From Pseudodesulfovibrio sp. (GTDB taxonomy: Bacteria > Desulfobacterota > Desulfovibrionia > Desulfovibrionales > Desulfovibrionaceae): DNA of 64,000 nucleotides. The notes under the pieces were generated by a model. It saw nothing but the letters and a program-made list of their open reading frames with translations, did not search any database and was not told the origin of the DNA. The translations under genes were made by a program, and so were the position numbers. Location of the stretch: positions 1,623,029 through 1,687,028 of the forward strand of contig JADGEX010000001.1 in NCBI GenBank assembly GCA_016744135.1. Reading direction: 5' to 3'. Positions 17,370 through 25,409 of this stretch are shown here, in pieces. Position 1 is the first letter of the stretch. Every line of letters starts with the position of its first letter.

Positions 17370-17861
17370 TCAATCAATAAGATCTTGAATCCGCTTTGCG
17401 ATATATTCCTGAATTTCCTTAACCTTGGCTTCGGAAACAACCGTTACGGTCTTGGCCTTCTCTTCAACGACAGCTTCATCCAAATCACTCATCATTCCGA
17501 TGGTGAAGGCATCCACTTCGTCGTCGTCAGAGGCAAGCCCACACCCGCCAACAGCACCGATATACTCACCGTCATGAATGACCGGCACTCCCGCCCGCAT
17601 CATGCCGCCGTCGCAAAACTCGGCAATAGGCTCCTTGGTAGTGCTGAGCATATGGTGAAACATCTGCCCGGCCGGAGCACAAATGGCACCGAAGCCCTTG
17701 GCATCATCACGAATAAGAGGACACAGCTCGTTGCCCCAGGTATGGCCGACAACTTTCTTGCCCTCGGCGTCCATTATATCGACGTTAAAACTGAACGTGT
17801 CGTGCAGTTCGTTCTGCAAGGCAATCAGGTCGTCTTTTCCAATAAGGTCTGTCAGTTTCAT
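17370..17861 (-). CDS. Stand-alone PocR-type sensory domain protein
   Basis: About 163 residues, consisting almost entirely of a PocR-like ligand-binding domain (NVDIMDAEGKKVVGHTWGNE, then LCPLIRD, ICAPAG, FCDGGM, GEYIGAVGGCGL), ending in a short acidic and helical tail. In the family such domains sit in front of kinases or HTH domains; here no effector is attached. The conserved cysteines (LCPL, ICA, FCD) are all present. AAGGA lies 8 nt before the ATG at 17861, which is preferred over the ATG 9 nt upstream. It is divergent from the YitT operon across 160 nt. Role unknown; ligand-sensing partner protein is the likeliest reading. Confidence 0.72.
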   Translation of the reverse strand: MKLTDLIGKDDLIALQNELHDTFSFNVDIMDAEGKKVVGHTWGNELCPLIRDDAKGFGAICAPAGQMFHHMLSTTKEPIAEFCDGGMMRAGVPVIHDGEYIGAVGGCGLASDDDEVDAFTIGMMSDLDEAVVEEKAKTVTVVSEAKVKEIQEYIAKRIQDLID

Positions 17862-18021
17862 ACAGGTCATCCTTGATGTGAAATATATTCCGCACGCGGC
17901 GGACAGACCGCTGTACCCTCATTCCTTGCGACGCGCAAGCCCATGATCGACACCCGTCCGCCACACGATTTTGGTTTTCAGAGACCGGAAAACCGGCTAG
18001 AACCATGGGCGGAGACACTAT

Positions 18022-18897
18022 ATGGATTACAAATACAAAAACAAATTGCGCGCCATGACCTTTGGCGTCCCATGGAACCTCGCCCTGCTGACATTCGGCT
18101 CGTTTCTTGTCGCTTTTTCAGTCAAGGCCATCGCCATCCCGCACGGGCTGCTGACTGGAGGCATGTCCGGCATTGCCCTGCTCTGCTATTACGCCTTTGG
18201 AGGACTCTCCACAGGCCAATGGTATTTTCTGCTCAACCTGCCGGTATTCGTGCTCGGCTGGGTGTTCGTCAGCAAACGATTCTTTTTTTACTCGCTTTAC
18301 GGCATGGTCATTTCGTCGGTGTTCATCGACATCATCCCGTGGACACTGCACATGGACGACATCTGGCTGGCCATCATCACGGGCGGTGGCATCATGGGCG
18401 CGGGCGTGGGCGTGGCATTGCGCTCACTCGGCTCCACAGGCGGATCCGATATTCTGGCCGTGATCTGCAAGGAAAAGTTCAATATGTCCATGGGCTCGTT
18501 TGAGTTCTGGTTCAACATGATCGGCTTCACAGGCGGCTTCCTGTTCCTTGCCATGGACATCGTGCTTTATTCCATCGTCATGACCTTTGTCATCGCGTTC
18601 GGCATCGAATACGTGCTCGGCATGTTCTCGGAACGCAAAATGATCATGATTGTTTCGGATCACGTAGCGGCCATCAACGCGGCCATCCTCGGCGATCTAG
18701 ACCGGGGCGTGACCATCCTCGACGGCACAGGCGGCTATACCGGCGACCCCAAAAAAGTTATCCTGACCATGATTGCCTCCATCCAGCTCAAGGAACTGGA
18801 GGAACTGGTCTACACCATTGACCCGGACGCGTTCTTCATCATGGGCTCGGGCTTCCACGTCCAAGGCCAGGGGTTCTCGTCAAGAAAGGTGTATTAA
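18022..18897 (+). CDS. YitT-family membrane protein
   Basis: A 291-residue inner-membrane protein: five or six hydrophobic helices in residues 15-195 with the glycine-rich signatures GLLTGGMSGIALL and LRSLGSTGGSDILAV, then a cytoplasmic DUF2179-type domain (DRGVTILDGTGGYTGDPKKV). Function of the family is not established. GGAG lies 7 nt before the ATG. It is the first gene of a tight three-gene operon; the next ATG follows its stop codon directly. Confidence 0.87.
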   Translation: MDYKYKNKLRAMTFGVPWNLALLTFGSFLVAFSVKAIAIPHGLLTGGMSGIALLCYYAFGGLSTGQWYFLLNLPVFVLGWVFVSKRFFFYSLYGMVISSVFIDIIPWTLHMDDIWLAIITGGGIMGAGVGVALRSLGSTGGSDILAVICKEKFNMSMGSFEFWFNMIGFTGGFLFLAMDIVLYSIVMTFVIAFGIEYVLGMFSERKMIMIVSDHVAAINAAILGDLDRGVTILDGTGGYTGDPKKVILTMIASIQLKELEELVYTIDPDAFFIMGSGFHVQGQGFSSRKVY

Positions 18898-19722
18898 ATG
18901 ATATTCTCCCCCCGCACCGAGGAAACAGAACATCGCTGCATCGGCCTGATAACGGACTTCGGCCTGACCGACCCGTATGTAGGCCAACTCAAGGGCGTGC
19001 TTGCCAAAAAAGCTCCTCATTGCCGGGTGGTGGATATTTCACATGATGTGGCCCCGTTCAACGTGGCGCAGGCCGGATTTTTCCTCGCCGCAAGTTATGA
19101 ACATTTCCCCAAGGATGCAGTCATACTGGCCGTGGTCGACCCCGGTGTGGGCACGGACCGACGCATTGCCTGTCTCCAGATCGGCGACAGGCTCATGGTC
19201 GCCCCGGATAACGGACTGCTCTCGCTGGCCATGAAACACACATGGGAAGACGTGCGCGTTTTTGACCTTTCCCGCGCCATGGATGCCCCGAAAAAAGTCT
19301 CGCACACCTTCCACGGCCGAGACATTTTCGCCCCGTTGGTGGCCTGGCTCGCACTGGGTGGCAGCCTCAAGGGATTGGGCGAAGAAATAGACCCCGCCGA
19401 ACTGGTCACTCAATCATGGAGCAATCCGTTCATCACTACAGGGCAGGCGCGTGGTCATGTGCTGCACATCGATCGATTCGGCAACTGCGTGCTCAATTTT
19501 GAAGCAGGCAGCCTCGGCAAACCAGAAGTCATTCACATGGTCTCACCGTCCGGGGGCGAACTGGCCTATGTCACCACATACGCCGACATGCCCGAAGGCG
19601 CACCCGGTCTGCTGGAAGGCAGTCAGGGATTCCTTGAAATCGCGGTCAACCAACGATCCGCAGCCAAACGATTCGGCCTGTCCATGGGCGACGCAATAGA
19701 ACTTTCCTGGGAGGACTCATGA
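18898..19722 (+). CDS. S-adenosyl-L-methionine hydroxide adenosyltransferase (DUF62 family)
   Basis: A 274-residue enzyme of the family that attacks the ribose C5 of SAM with water, releasing adenosine and methionine; relatives are the fluorinase and chlorinase. Family motifs are LITDFGLTDPYVGQLKG near the N-terminus, VVDPGVGT, APDNGLLS, FHGRDIFAP and IDRFGNCVLNF. Hydrolase function is more likely than halogenase, since it stands in a housekeeping-like operon. Start codon abuts the YitT stop (TAAATG) and the stop overlaps the cobS ATG by 4 bases, so all three are translationally coupled. Confidence 0.88.
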   Translation: MIFSPRTEETEHRCIGLITDFGLTDPYVGQLKGVLAKKAPHCRVVDISHDVAPFNVAQAGFFLAASYEHFPKDAVILAVVDPGVGTDRRIACLQIGDRLMVAPDNGLLSLAMKHTWEDVRVFDLSRAMDAPKKVSHTFHGRDIFAPLVAWLALGGSLKGLGEEIDPAELVTQSWSNPFITTGQARGHVLHIDRFGNCVLNFEAGSLGKPEVIHMVSPSGGELAYVTTYADMPEGAPGLLEGSQGFLEIAVNQRSAAKRFGLSMGDAIELSWEDS

Positions 19723-20453
19723 TATTCCGCACTTTTCTCGACACTCTCGGTTTCCTGACCCGACTCGCCCCAGCGCGCGTCATCCCGGAAGCGGCCATGA
19801 ACCAATGTATGAAATACATGGTGCCCGTCGGCCTTCTGCTCGGCGCGGTCGTTGTCATGCCCTTCGGACTGGGACTGTTCGATAACGCCCCATGGATTCA
19901 AGCATGGCTCATGGTGCTGCTCAGTATTTTCATCACTCGCGGCCTGCATTTCGACGGGCTGTCGGATGTGTGCGACGCAGTCACCACGCACACCAACCCC
20001 GTGAGGTTCTGGGAAGTCATCAAAGACAGCCGGTCCGGCGCATTCGGTATTATCGGACTAATAATGGTCATTGTCGGACAGGTTATCCTGTTCCACGAAA
20101 TGGCAACAGTCGAAGCATACGGCGCAATACTCTGGACCTTTGTACTCGGTCGGGCCGCCTCGGTCTGGCTCGGCTACCATGTCCGCCATCTGACCCGCCC
20201 GGGCCTCGGCAAACTGTACATTGACGGAGCAACGCTCGGCACGGCCCTTCTGTCTGCCGGAATAGCCTTCATCGCCGGAGTATTTCTAGCGGGAATCGCC
20301 GCGACTGTGGCAGGCACAATTATCGTCTCGCTGATGCTGATCCCGATCTATCGACTGGCCGTAAAAGTAGGTGGAGCCAATGGAGATTTTCTCGGCTGCG
20401 CCGTCATGGTTGGAGAGGTCGCCGCCGGCCTGGGGTTTGTGTTGGTCATGTAA
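19719..20453 (+). CDS. cobS: Adenosylcobinamide-GDP ribazoletransferase (cobalamin synthase)
   Basis: A 244-residue inner-membrane enzyme that joins alpha-ribazole to adenosylcobinamide-GDP, the last assembly step of the cobalamin lower ligand. The hallmark acidic motifs RGLHFDGLSDVCDA and KDSRSGAFGIIGL are present, with six or seven hydrophobic helices. It overlaps the SAM hydroxide adenosyltransferase gene by ATGA. The CobD-CobQ fusion at 7.5-10.2 kb serves the same pathway. Confidence 0.93.
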   Translation: MIFRTFLDTLGFLTRLAPARVIPEAAMNQCMKYMVPVGLLLGAVVVMPFGLGLFDNAPWIQAWLMVLLSIFITRGLHFDGLSDVCDAVTTHTNPVRFWEVIKDSRSGAFGIIGLIMVIVGQVILFHEMATVEAYGAILWTFVLGRAASVWLGYHVRHLTRPGLGKLYIDGATLGTALLSAGIAFIAGVFLAGIAATVAGTIIVSLMLIPIYRLAVKVGGANGDFLGCAVMVGEVAAGLGFVLVM

Positions 20454-20668
20454 TCCCCTGCGGGGGGCTATTTCTTTCTTTTTAAATTGGAGGGCGTCCT
20501 TTCGCAGTGAGAATAGGAAGTGGAAGAAAGGACTTCTTTTTTGGTGGGCGTTGCGTGCTTCGCAGTGAAAATGCAAACGGCATTGTTTCAAAGGTTTCGC
20601 CTTTACGGCGACCTGCTTTTTTTGAGGCGAAAAAAAGGAGGCAAAAAACGCCTTCTTCATTGTGCGCC

Positions 20669-20784
20669 TGATAGCGGACCCAAGAGCCTGTACGCGGCTC
20701 CACTGCCCGACAGGATTAGTCTGTGACACAGACTCGGTCGGGCTACGTTACGCCGCGCGGGACAGGCTCTAAGGCCCGCTATCA
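20669..20784. repeat. Long nested palindrome (REP-like or structured RNA candidate)
   Basis: Five stems nest around a centre at 20726: TGATAGCGG with CCGCTATCA, AGAGCCTG with CAGGCTCT, CGCGGC with GCCGCG, GCCCGAC with GTCGGGC, and AGTCTGTG with CACAGACT. Short internal loops separate them. It lies 215 nt past cobS with no coding frame through it. Confidence 0.85.
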
Positions 20785-20949
20785 ATTGTCCGTCGTTGTA
20801 AGAGATTTTTGGGTGTAGGTGTTCATCTTTGATTCTAATTTCTTCGATATCACACATGTTTTTTGAATCTCCATGTCATCGTGACCAGTTTGTTTTTCAT
20901 CATAAGTATTCGCTTTTGATTCCAAGCTCTTCGTTATCCATAAAGGGCC

Positions 20950-20971
20950 TTGGGGTGCTCCAGCACCCCAA
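20950..20971. repeat. Family B hairpin repeat, copy 1
   Basis: TTGGGGTGCT (20950-20959) pairs with AGCACCCCAA (20962-20971), followed by ACACCGCTCTCCCTCCG. The same stem with similar right flank occurs at 21283 and 33444. Confidence 0.75.
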
Positions 20972-21150
20972 CACCGCTCTCCCTCCGAAGAAGATTTCTT
21001 CCCCGTCCAACCAGACGAAGACGGAACCCAGCCCTTGATTGGCGGCTTAGAAGCTGACCAATCGAAGGAGGCGGCTCTGATAAGTGAATTAGATAATTTA
21101 TCTTAAACTAAGGGATAAAGGGAGAGGCAGGGCTTATGCTTTTAATCGGG

Positions 21151-21358
21151 TGGAGCCGACTCGATTGGATCAGATTCTTGCCGCAAATCATGGGGGCGGC
21201 CAAACTAGCGCAAGCGACCTTTTTTGCTTCTTTTTTGGGCGCTGCCAAAAAAGAAGGCCCGCCCGGCAGGGCATGGAAAACGTTGGGTGCTTCAGCACCC
21301 AACAATGACTCTCGCCAAAGGCGCATCCTCCATTCTTCATCGCTGCGAAACGCAGCCT
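21151..21358 (+). repeat. Mosaic of family A body and family B end
   Basis: The left part repeats the family A core (CAGATTCTTG, GGGGCGGCCAAACTAG, a perfect hairpin CTTCTTTTTTGG with CCAAAAAAGAAG). From 21283 it switches to family B: TTGGGTGCT paired with AGCACCCAA, then a 58-base block (21301-21358, CAATGACTCTCGCCAAAGGC and onward) that recurs almost unchanged at 35930-35987. Confidence 0.75.
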
Positions 21359-21438
21359 TCCTTTCTCTTCAATCCTACTTGGCAAGAACCTATCAAATAG
21401 CTAGTATATTCAAATCAAAAAGTAATTCTGGAGGCCCC

Positions 21439-22416
21439 ATGAGATCTCGTATTATCCTTACACTCTTAATAACCCTAATGACCCTTCCGGCGTGTGCACC
21501 AAAAATAAAAATCTTCGCATCCCCGGCCACAGAACCTCTCAAAGAATTCGTAGTGGAAGGTGAAGGCACAGGCAAAATAGCCCTGATCCACTTACGCGGA
21601 TTCCTGTCATCCCAACCAAAACAGGGAATGCTGGCCGCCAAACCAAGCCAAGTACAGGAACTCGTTAGCGCATTAAAACTCGCTGAAATGGACGACGAAG
21701 TGAAAAGCGTAGTCCTTGCCATCGACTCCCCCGGAGGAACGACCACCGGCTCGGACGTACTTTATCATGAGATCATCGGCTTCAAAAAACGCACCGGTAA
21801 AAAAGTCGTTGTCGCCATGTTCGATGTGGCGGCATCAGGAGGTTACTACGCGGCCCTGCCTGCTGACTGGATTATGGCCCATCCTACCACTATCACCGGT
21901 TCAGTCGGCGTAATCTTCATGCGACCCAAACTGGTCGGCCTCATGGACAAAGTCGGCGTAAACGTTGAAGTCTCCAAATCTGGTAGGGATAAGGACATGG
22001 GTTCCCCCTTCCGTCCAACAACCAAAGAAGAAGACACCCTGTTCCAGGCTATCATTGATGATTTCGCGGCGCGATTCCACATGCTGGTCGCCAAACACCG
22101 CAAACTTTCCGACGCTGATATGGAAACCGTAAAGACTGCGCGTGTGTTCACGGCCAATCAGGCAAAAAAAATCGGCCTTATCGATCAGGTGGGATACATT
22201 CAGGATGCATTCGCCAAAGCTCGAAGCTTGTCCGGCTTGCCGAAAGACTGCCAAATCGTCAGCTACCGCCGCGATACCTACCCCAACGACAATCCATACA
22301 ACACGCTGGACTCGGTTGATCCAGCCAAGATAAACCTGCTCGGCCTGGATGCCAGCTTCATCATGCCGCCCAAAGCAGGATTTTATTATGTCTGGCCTCA
22401 AGGGCTGACACAGTAA
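21439..22416 (+). CDS. sppA: SppA-like S49 peptidase, lipoprotein
   Basis: A 325-residue ClpP-fold serine protease of the S49 family, short form. The signal ends in the lipobox LPAC (residue 20), so it is lipid-anchored at the inner or outer membrane. Family motifs are AIDSPGGTTTGSD, the serine motif VAASGGYYAA and the following TTITGSVGVI. It is expected to degrade cleaved signal peptides or stress-damaged membrane proteins. The start at 21439 has GGAGG 4 nt upstream; the frame is open far to the left but that part is repeat DNA. Single gene, ended by a strong terminator. Confidence 0.88.
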   Translation: MRSRIILTLLITLMTLPACAPKIKIFASPATEPLKEFVVEGEGTGKIALIHLRGFLSSQPKQGMLAAKPSQVQELVSALKLAEMDDEVKSVVLAIDSPGGTTTGSDVLYHEIIGFKKRTGKKVVVAMFDVAASGGYYAALPADWIMAHPTTITGSVGVIFMRPKLVGLMDKVGVNVEVSKSGRDKDMGSPFRPTTKEEDTLFQAIIDDFAARFHMLVAKHRKLSDADMETVKTARVFTANQAKKIGLIDQVGYIQDAFAKARSLSGLPKDCQIVSYRRDTYPNDNPYNTLDSVDPAKINLLGLDASFIMPPKAGFYYVWPQGLTQ

Positions 22417-22443
22417 ATAATCACCAAACAATATTCTAAAGCG

Positions 22444-22477
22444 AAAAGGGCGAACCATGTGGTTCGCCCTTTTCTGT
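22444..22477. terminator. Bidirectional terminator between sppA and the AOR gene
   Basis: AAAAGGGCGAACC (22444-22456) pairs perfectly with GGTTCGCCCTTTT (22461-22473). Convergent genes end on both sides. Confidence 0.92.
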
Positions 22478-22489
22478 TCGGTTGGTTAA

Positions 22490-24460
22490 CTATGCGGAGA
22501 GTGCTTTATTCATTTTTTTGGCCACGAAATCGAGGCCGAGCTTCTTCAAATGTTTTGTCTCGGGAATGCCGTCCATATCCCAGCCGCGCTGCTTGTAGTA
22601 GGCGTCCAGAATCTTGTTGTACTTTACGCCGTCAATGGGAGGCAACGGGATCGGGCCGACCGGATGTTCACCCGGACATTCCTTGTTCAGACACTTCCAG
22701 TTGGGCTGGTCATCTTCACGACGGATGCCGCGCATGACGATAGTGGCACGCTCGATCTGATTGGACCGCTCGAATATCTCAAACAATTCCTCTGTCGTGT
22801 ACTTGATGCCGGAGGCATAGTAGATGGACTGACAAATCAGGTCGTACATGTGATCAAGGTCCTCGACCTTATCATGCCAGTAGCCAAGATGGCCGAAGTT
22901 AAACTTGCAGATACCGAGGCTGTCGGACAGGAAGAACATGTTCTCGTAATATTGTACCAGACGGGCCTTGGCTTCGGGATGGTAAGAACGAACGTCACCA
23001 CCTTCCTTGAAACCAGACACCTTGACGGCAACGGGCGGGATGTTGACCCACTCTGCCGTAGGCAGACCATTCAGATGGTGCGAGCCGCGCGGGGAAACCG
23101 CGAACTGAAGCATAGAACCGATGGTGGAACGAGTCTCAACACCCGTGGCACACATACCTTTCTGATGATAAACAGACTGTAATGCTTTCTCGCCCAAAGC
23201 CTTGGCAACACGATACGGGCCATTGGCCAAATTATCGCCGCAGCCTTTACGGAACACGATCTTGGGCATCATGGCGACACACGCATCACCGTTGCCGAAC
23301 TGCATGTCGATATCATCCAAAAACGACTTATTGATAAGCTTCCGTTCCATCAATTCCATCAAGGTGGAAAACATGGCGCCGGTCTCAACGGTGTCCAAAC
23401 CATAATCGTTACACATGGTGTTGAGCTTGAGGACAACCTTATCGTCGGTGATATCACACTTGTGACCCAATGCCGTGGTGGTTTCATATTCCGGTCCACC
23501 ACCGCGTGTGGGATACTTGCCGTCCTTGACCGCATAGGCAGCATGACAATGGACGGGGCAGGCAAAACAGGCTTCACGACGGGTGCCGTGATCCTTACTC
23601 CACGAACGCACCAGACGATCAAACTTGGGATCAATGCCACACCGCTGCCAGTTGCGGATGGGTACCATACCCGTGGTCCCGATCAAATTGGTAATACCAG
23701 GTGTTCCCCACTTGGACATAAGGTCATAACTGGCACTATGGACCTTACCGAATTTCGGGTCCATCAACTCGTCACGGAGCTGCTTGGTAACCTTGTAAAA
23801 TTCCTTTGGCTTAAACAATTTGACCGGCTTGGAGCCCTTGGCAACCACGGCCTTGAGATTTTTTGATCCAAAAACGGCACCCATGCCACAACGGCCCATG
23901 GAGTTTGTAGTCTCGGTACGAACATTGGCATAACGAACCAAATTCTCACCGGCCTGACCGATGCAGAGCAGCTTGGTCGGCTCGCCATACTTCTCAATCA
24001 GTTCAGCCTGGGTGTCTATGGTACCCTTGCCCCACACGTCGGCTGCGGATTCAAGACGAACCTCGTCATCTTCGATATACAGACACACAGGCTTCTTGGC
24101 CTTGCCGCTAATGACCAACATATCATAACCACACCGTTTGAGAGCCGGTCCAAAATGACCGCCACAGTTGGAATCACCCCAACCGGAATAGTTCATGGGA
24201 GAAAGATAGCAAGCGTGAGTACGCCCGGAACTGGGGAAAGTGGTCGCACCCAGTGCGCCGGTACCGATGTAAACTTTATTGGCCGGAGACAATGGATCGG
24301 TCTTGGCCACGTCCACTTCATTGAACAACAGATAGTGTGCCAGACAACGACCACCCAGCCACTTTTCATTATACTTGGAGGCATCCTCACGCGTTACCGA
24401 CCCGGTTGTCAGGTCCACGCGCAGGATTATCCCCATGTTTCCGTAAACTTCTTTTGTCAT
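22490..24460 (-). CDS. Tungsten/molybdopterin aldehyde:ferredoxin oxidoreductase
   Basis: A 656-residue AOR-family enzyme. Its N-terminal domain (RVDLTTGSVTREDAS, LGGRCLAHYLL, GALGATTFPSSGRTHA) binds the pterin cofactor. Cysteines CFACPVHC and, 380 residues on or less, the downstream SLGICKFN supply the [4Fe-4S] cluster as in known AORs. Family members oxidise aldehydes to acids with ferredoxin. It has no signal peptide. The gene follows the Tat ferredoxin gene by 21 nt with AGGAG upstream of the ATG, so the two are one operon. The closest type by layout is the YdhV-like group, but substrate cannot be read. Confidence 0.93.
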   Translation of the reverse strand: MTKEVYGNMGIILRVDLTTGSVTREDASKYNEKWLGGRCLAHYLLFNEVDVAKTDPLSPANKVYIGTGALGATTFPSSGRTHACYLSPMNYSGWGDSNCGGHFGPALKRCGYDMLVISGKAKKPVCLYIEDDEVRLESAADVWGKGTIDTQAELIEKYGEPTKLLCIGQAGENLVRYANVRTETTNSMGRCGMGAVFGSKNLKAVVAKGSKPVKLFKPKEFYKVTKQLRDELMDPKFGKVHSASYDLMSKWGTPGITNLIGTTGMVPIRNWQRCGIDPKFDRLVRSWSKDHGTRREACFACPVHCHAAYAVKDGKYPTRGGGPEYETTTALGHKCDITDDKVVLKLNTMCNDYGLDTVETGAMFSTLMELMERKLINKSFLDDIDMQFGNGDACVAMMPKIVFRKGCGDNLANGPYRVAKALGEKALQSVYHQKGMCATGVETRSTIGSMLQFAVSPRGSHHLNGLPTAEWVNIPPVAVKVSGFKEGGDVRSYHPEAKARLVQYYENMFFLSDSLGICKFNFGHLGYWHDKVEDLDHMYDLICQSIYYASGIKYTTEELFEIFERSNQIERATIVMRGIRREDDQPNWKCLNKECPGEHPVGPIPLPPIDGVKYNKILDAYYKQRGWDMDGIPETKHLKKLGLDFVAKKMNKALSA

Positions 24461-24481
24461 GTCAGTTTCTCCTGGGGGTCA

Positions 24482-25138
24482 TTAAATCTTGTGGAAAGTG
24501 ATAGCATGAGTGGGACACCAGGCAACACACTGCGGATCGCCGCCACACAAATCACACTTGACGGCCTTGTCCGTATGAGGATTGACCTTGATCATATTGA
24601 ACTGACAGGCCTCTTCACAATCGCCACAACCGACACACAGCTCTTCCTTGACCACACGAGCTCCGGTCTTCGGGTCCACATAAATGGCATTCTCGGGGCA
24701 AGCATCCATACATTCAGGGGATGCACATTGCTGACACAGTTCATTGTCGGAAAATTCAGCAAAAGTGGCACGGGCCAAATCCTGGGGCCAGCCCGGAGCA
24801 TTGGCGGACAACGCACTCACACCGATGAAATCAAGCACAGGCTTAAGGGTAAAAGTATTGCGGCTTGCCAAAGGATCAGCGTCACCGGCATGGAACTGGG
24901 CGCAGGCGACTTCGCAGTAGGCACAGCCTGCACAAATATTGGGATCAAAGCGCAATTCGTATCGGGCCGGAGGGACATCGCACCCTTCGGGACGGGCGGC
25001 AAAGGCCAACGAGCCTGATTCCTTAAGACAAAAAATTCCCGCAGCCAGGCCACCGGCAGCCTTACCCGCAGTCTTCAGAAAGCCGCGACGCGAAAAGCCC
25101 TTGCTTTCCCCTATGGCCGTTTCCTTAATTTTACTCAT
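24482..25138 (-). CDS. Tat-exported ferredoxin with four [4Fe-4S] clusters
   Basis: A 218-residue electron-transfer protein. Residues 16-40 form a twin-arginine signal (SRRGFLKTAGKAAGGLAAGI), so it is probably exported folded. Four cysteine clusters follow: CAGCAYCEVAC, CQQCASPECMDACP, CVGCGDCEEACQ and CDLCGGDPQCVAWCP, the DMSO reductase beta subunit pattern. ATG 25138 has AAGGAGGAG just upstream; an earlier in-frame start would add 46 residues with no match and hide the Tat signal. It should carry electrons for the AOR encoded next. A candidate sigma-54 promoter and upstream dyad lie before it. Confidence 0.9.
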   Translation of the reverse strand: MSKIKETAIGESKGFSRRGFLKTAGKAAGGLAAGIFCLKESGSLAFAARPEGCDVPPARYELRFDPNICAGCAYCEVACAQFHAGDADPLASRNTFTLKPVLDFIGVSALSANAPGWPQDLARATFAEFSDNELCQQCASPECMDACPENAIYVDPKTGARVVKEELCVGCGDCEEACQFNMIKVNPHTDKAVKCDLCGGDPQCVAWCPTHAITFHKI

Positions 25139-25198
25139 TCGCTCCTCCTTCTGGAGTGTTGTCATACATGGAGTAAATCCTGTGTTTTCAACTCCTAT

Positions 25199-25214
25199 AG
25201 GAAGAACTGTGCCA
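25199..25214 (-). promoter_or_regulatory. Candidate sigma-54 (-24/-12) promoter of the ferredoxin-AOR operon
   Basis: On the minus strand TGGCAC, 5 nt, TTCC: the -24 GG is intact, the -12 has CC for GC, one mismatch from consensus. It would start transcription about 50 nt before the ferredoxin ATG. Confidence 0.5.
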
Positions 25215-25288
25215 GCAATCCACATCCCTACAAGTGCCTTAAATAAATGCGTAAAATAAAAAGCATACAGGCACAAAAAAACGCCCCG

Positions 25289-25308
25289 ATTATTCCAACT
25301 GGAATAAT
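25289..25308. promoter_or_regulatory. Perfect dyad, candidate activator binding site
   Basis: ATTATTCCA and TGGAATAAT are separated by 2 bases. The centre lies about 110 bases upstream of the start predicted from the -24/-12 site, a usual distance for a sigma-54 enhancer. The sigma-54 activator encoded next door is the natural candidate to bind it. Confidence 0.55.
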
Positions 25309-25409
25309 ATCGAAACGTTTTTAAACTATTTACTTGAAATTGCAGGATTAAAATAAAATTATAATAAAAATTATTATATTCCTTTAGTTATACCCCACGT
25401 GCAAACACG

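Larger units (their letters stand above)
20454..21438. other. Repeat-rich non-coding stretch
   Basis: Nearly 1 kb with no credible gene. It holds a degenerate family A piece (T-rich hairpin CTTTTTTT with AAAAAAAG near 20611-20637), a nested palindrome of 116 bases (20669-20784), a family B hairpin (20950-20971), and a family A/B mosaic (21151-21358). The sppA ribosome site starts at 21430. Confidence 0.6.

Noticed and set aside
21136..21438. N-terminal extension of the sppA frame by about 100 residues
   Set aside because: The extension translates repeat DNA and would bury the lipoprotein signal; the ATG at 21439 has its own GGAGG.
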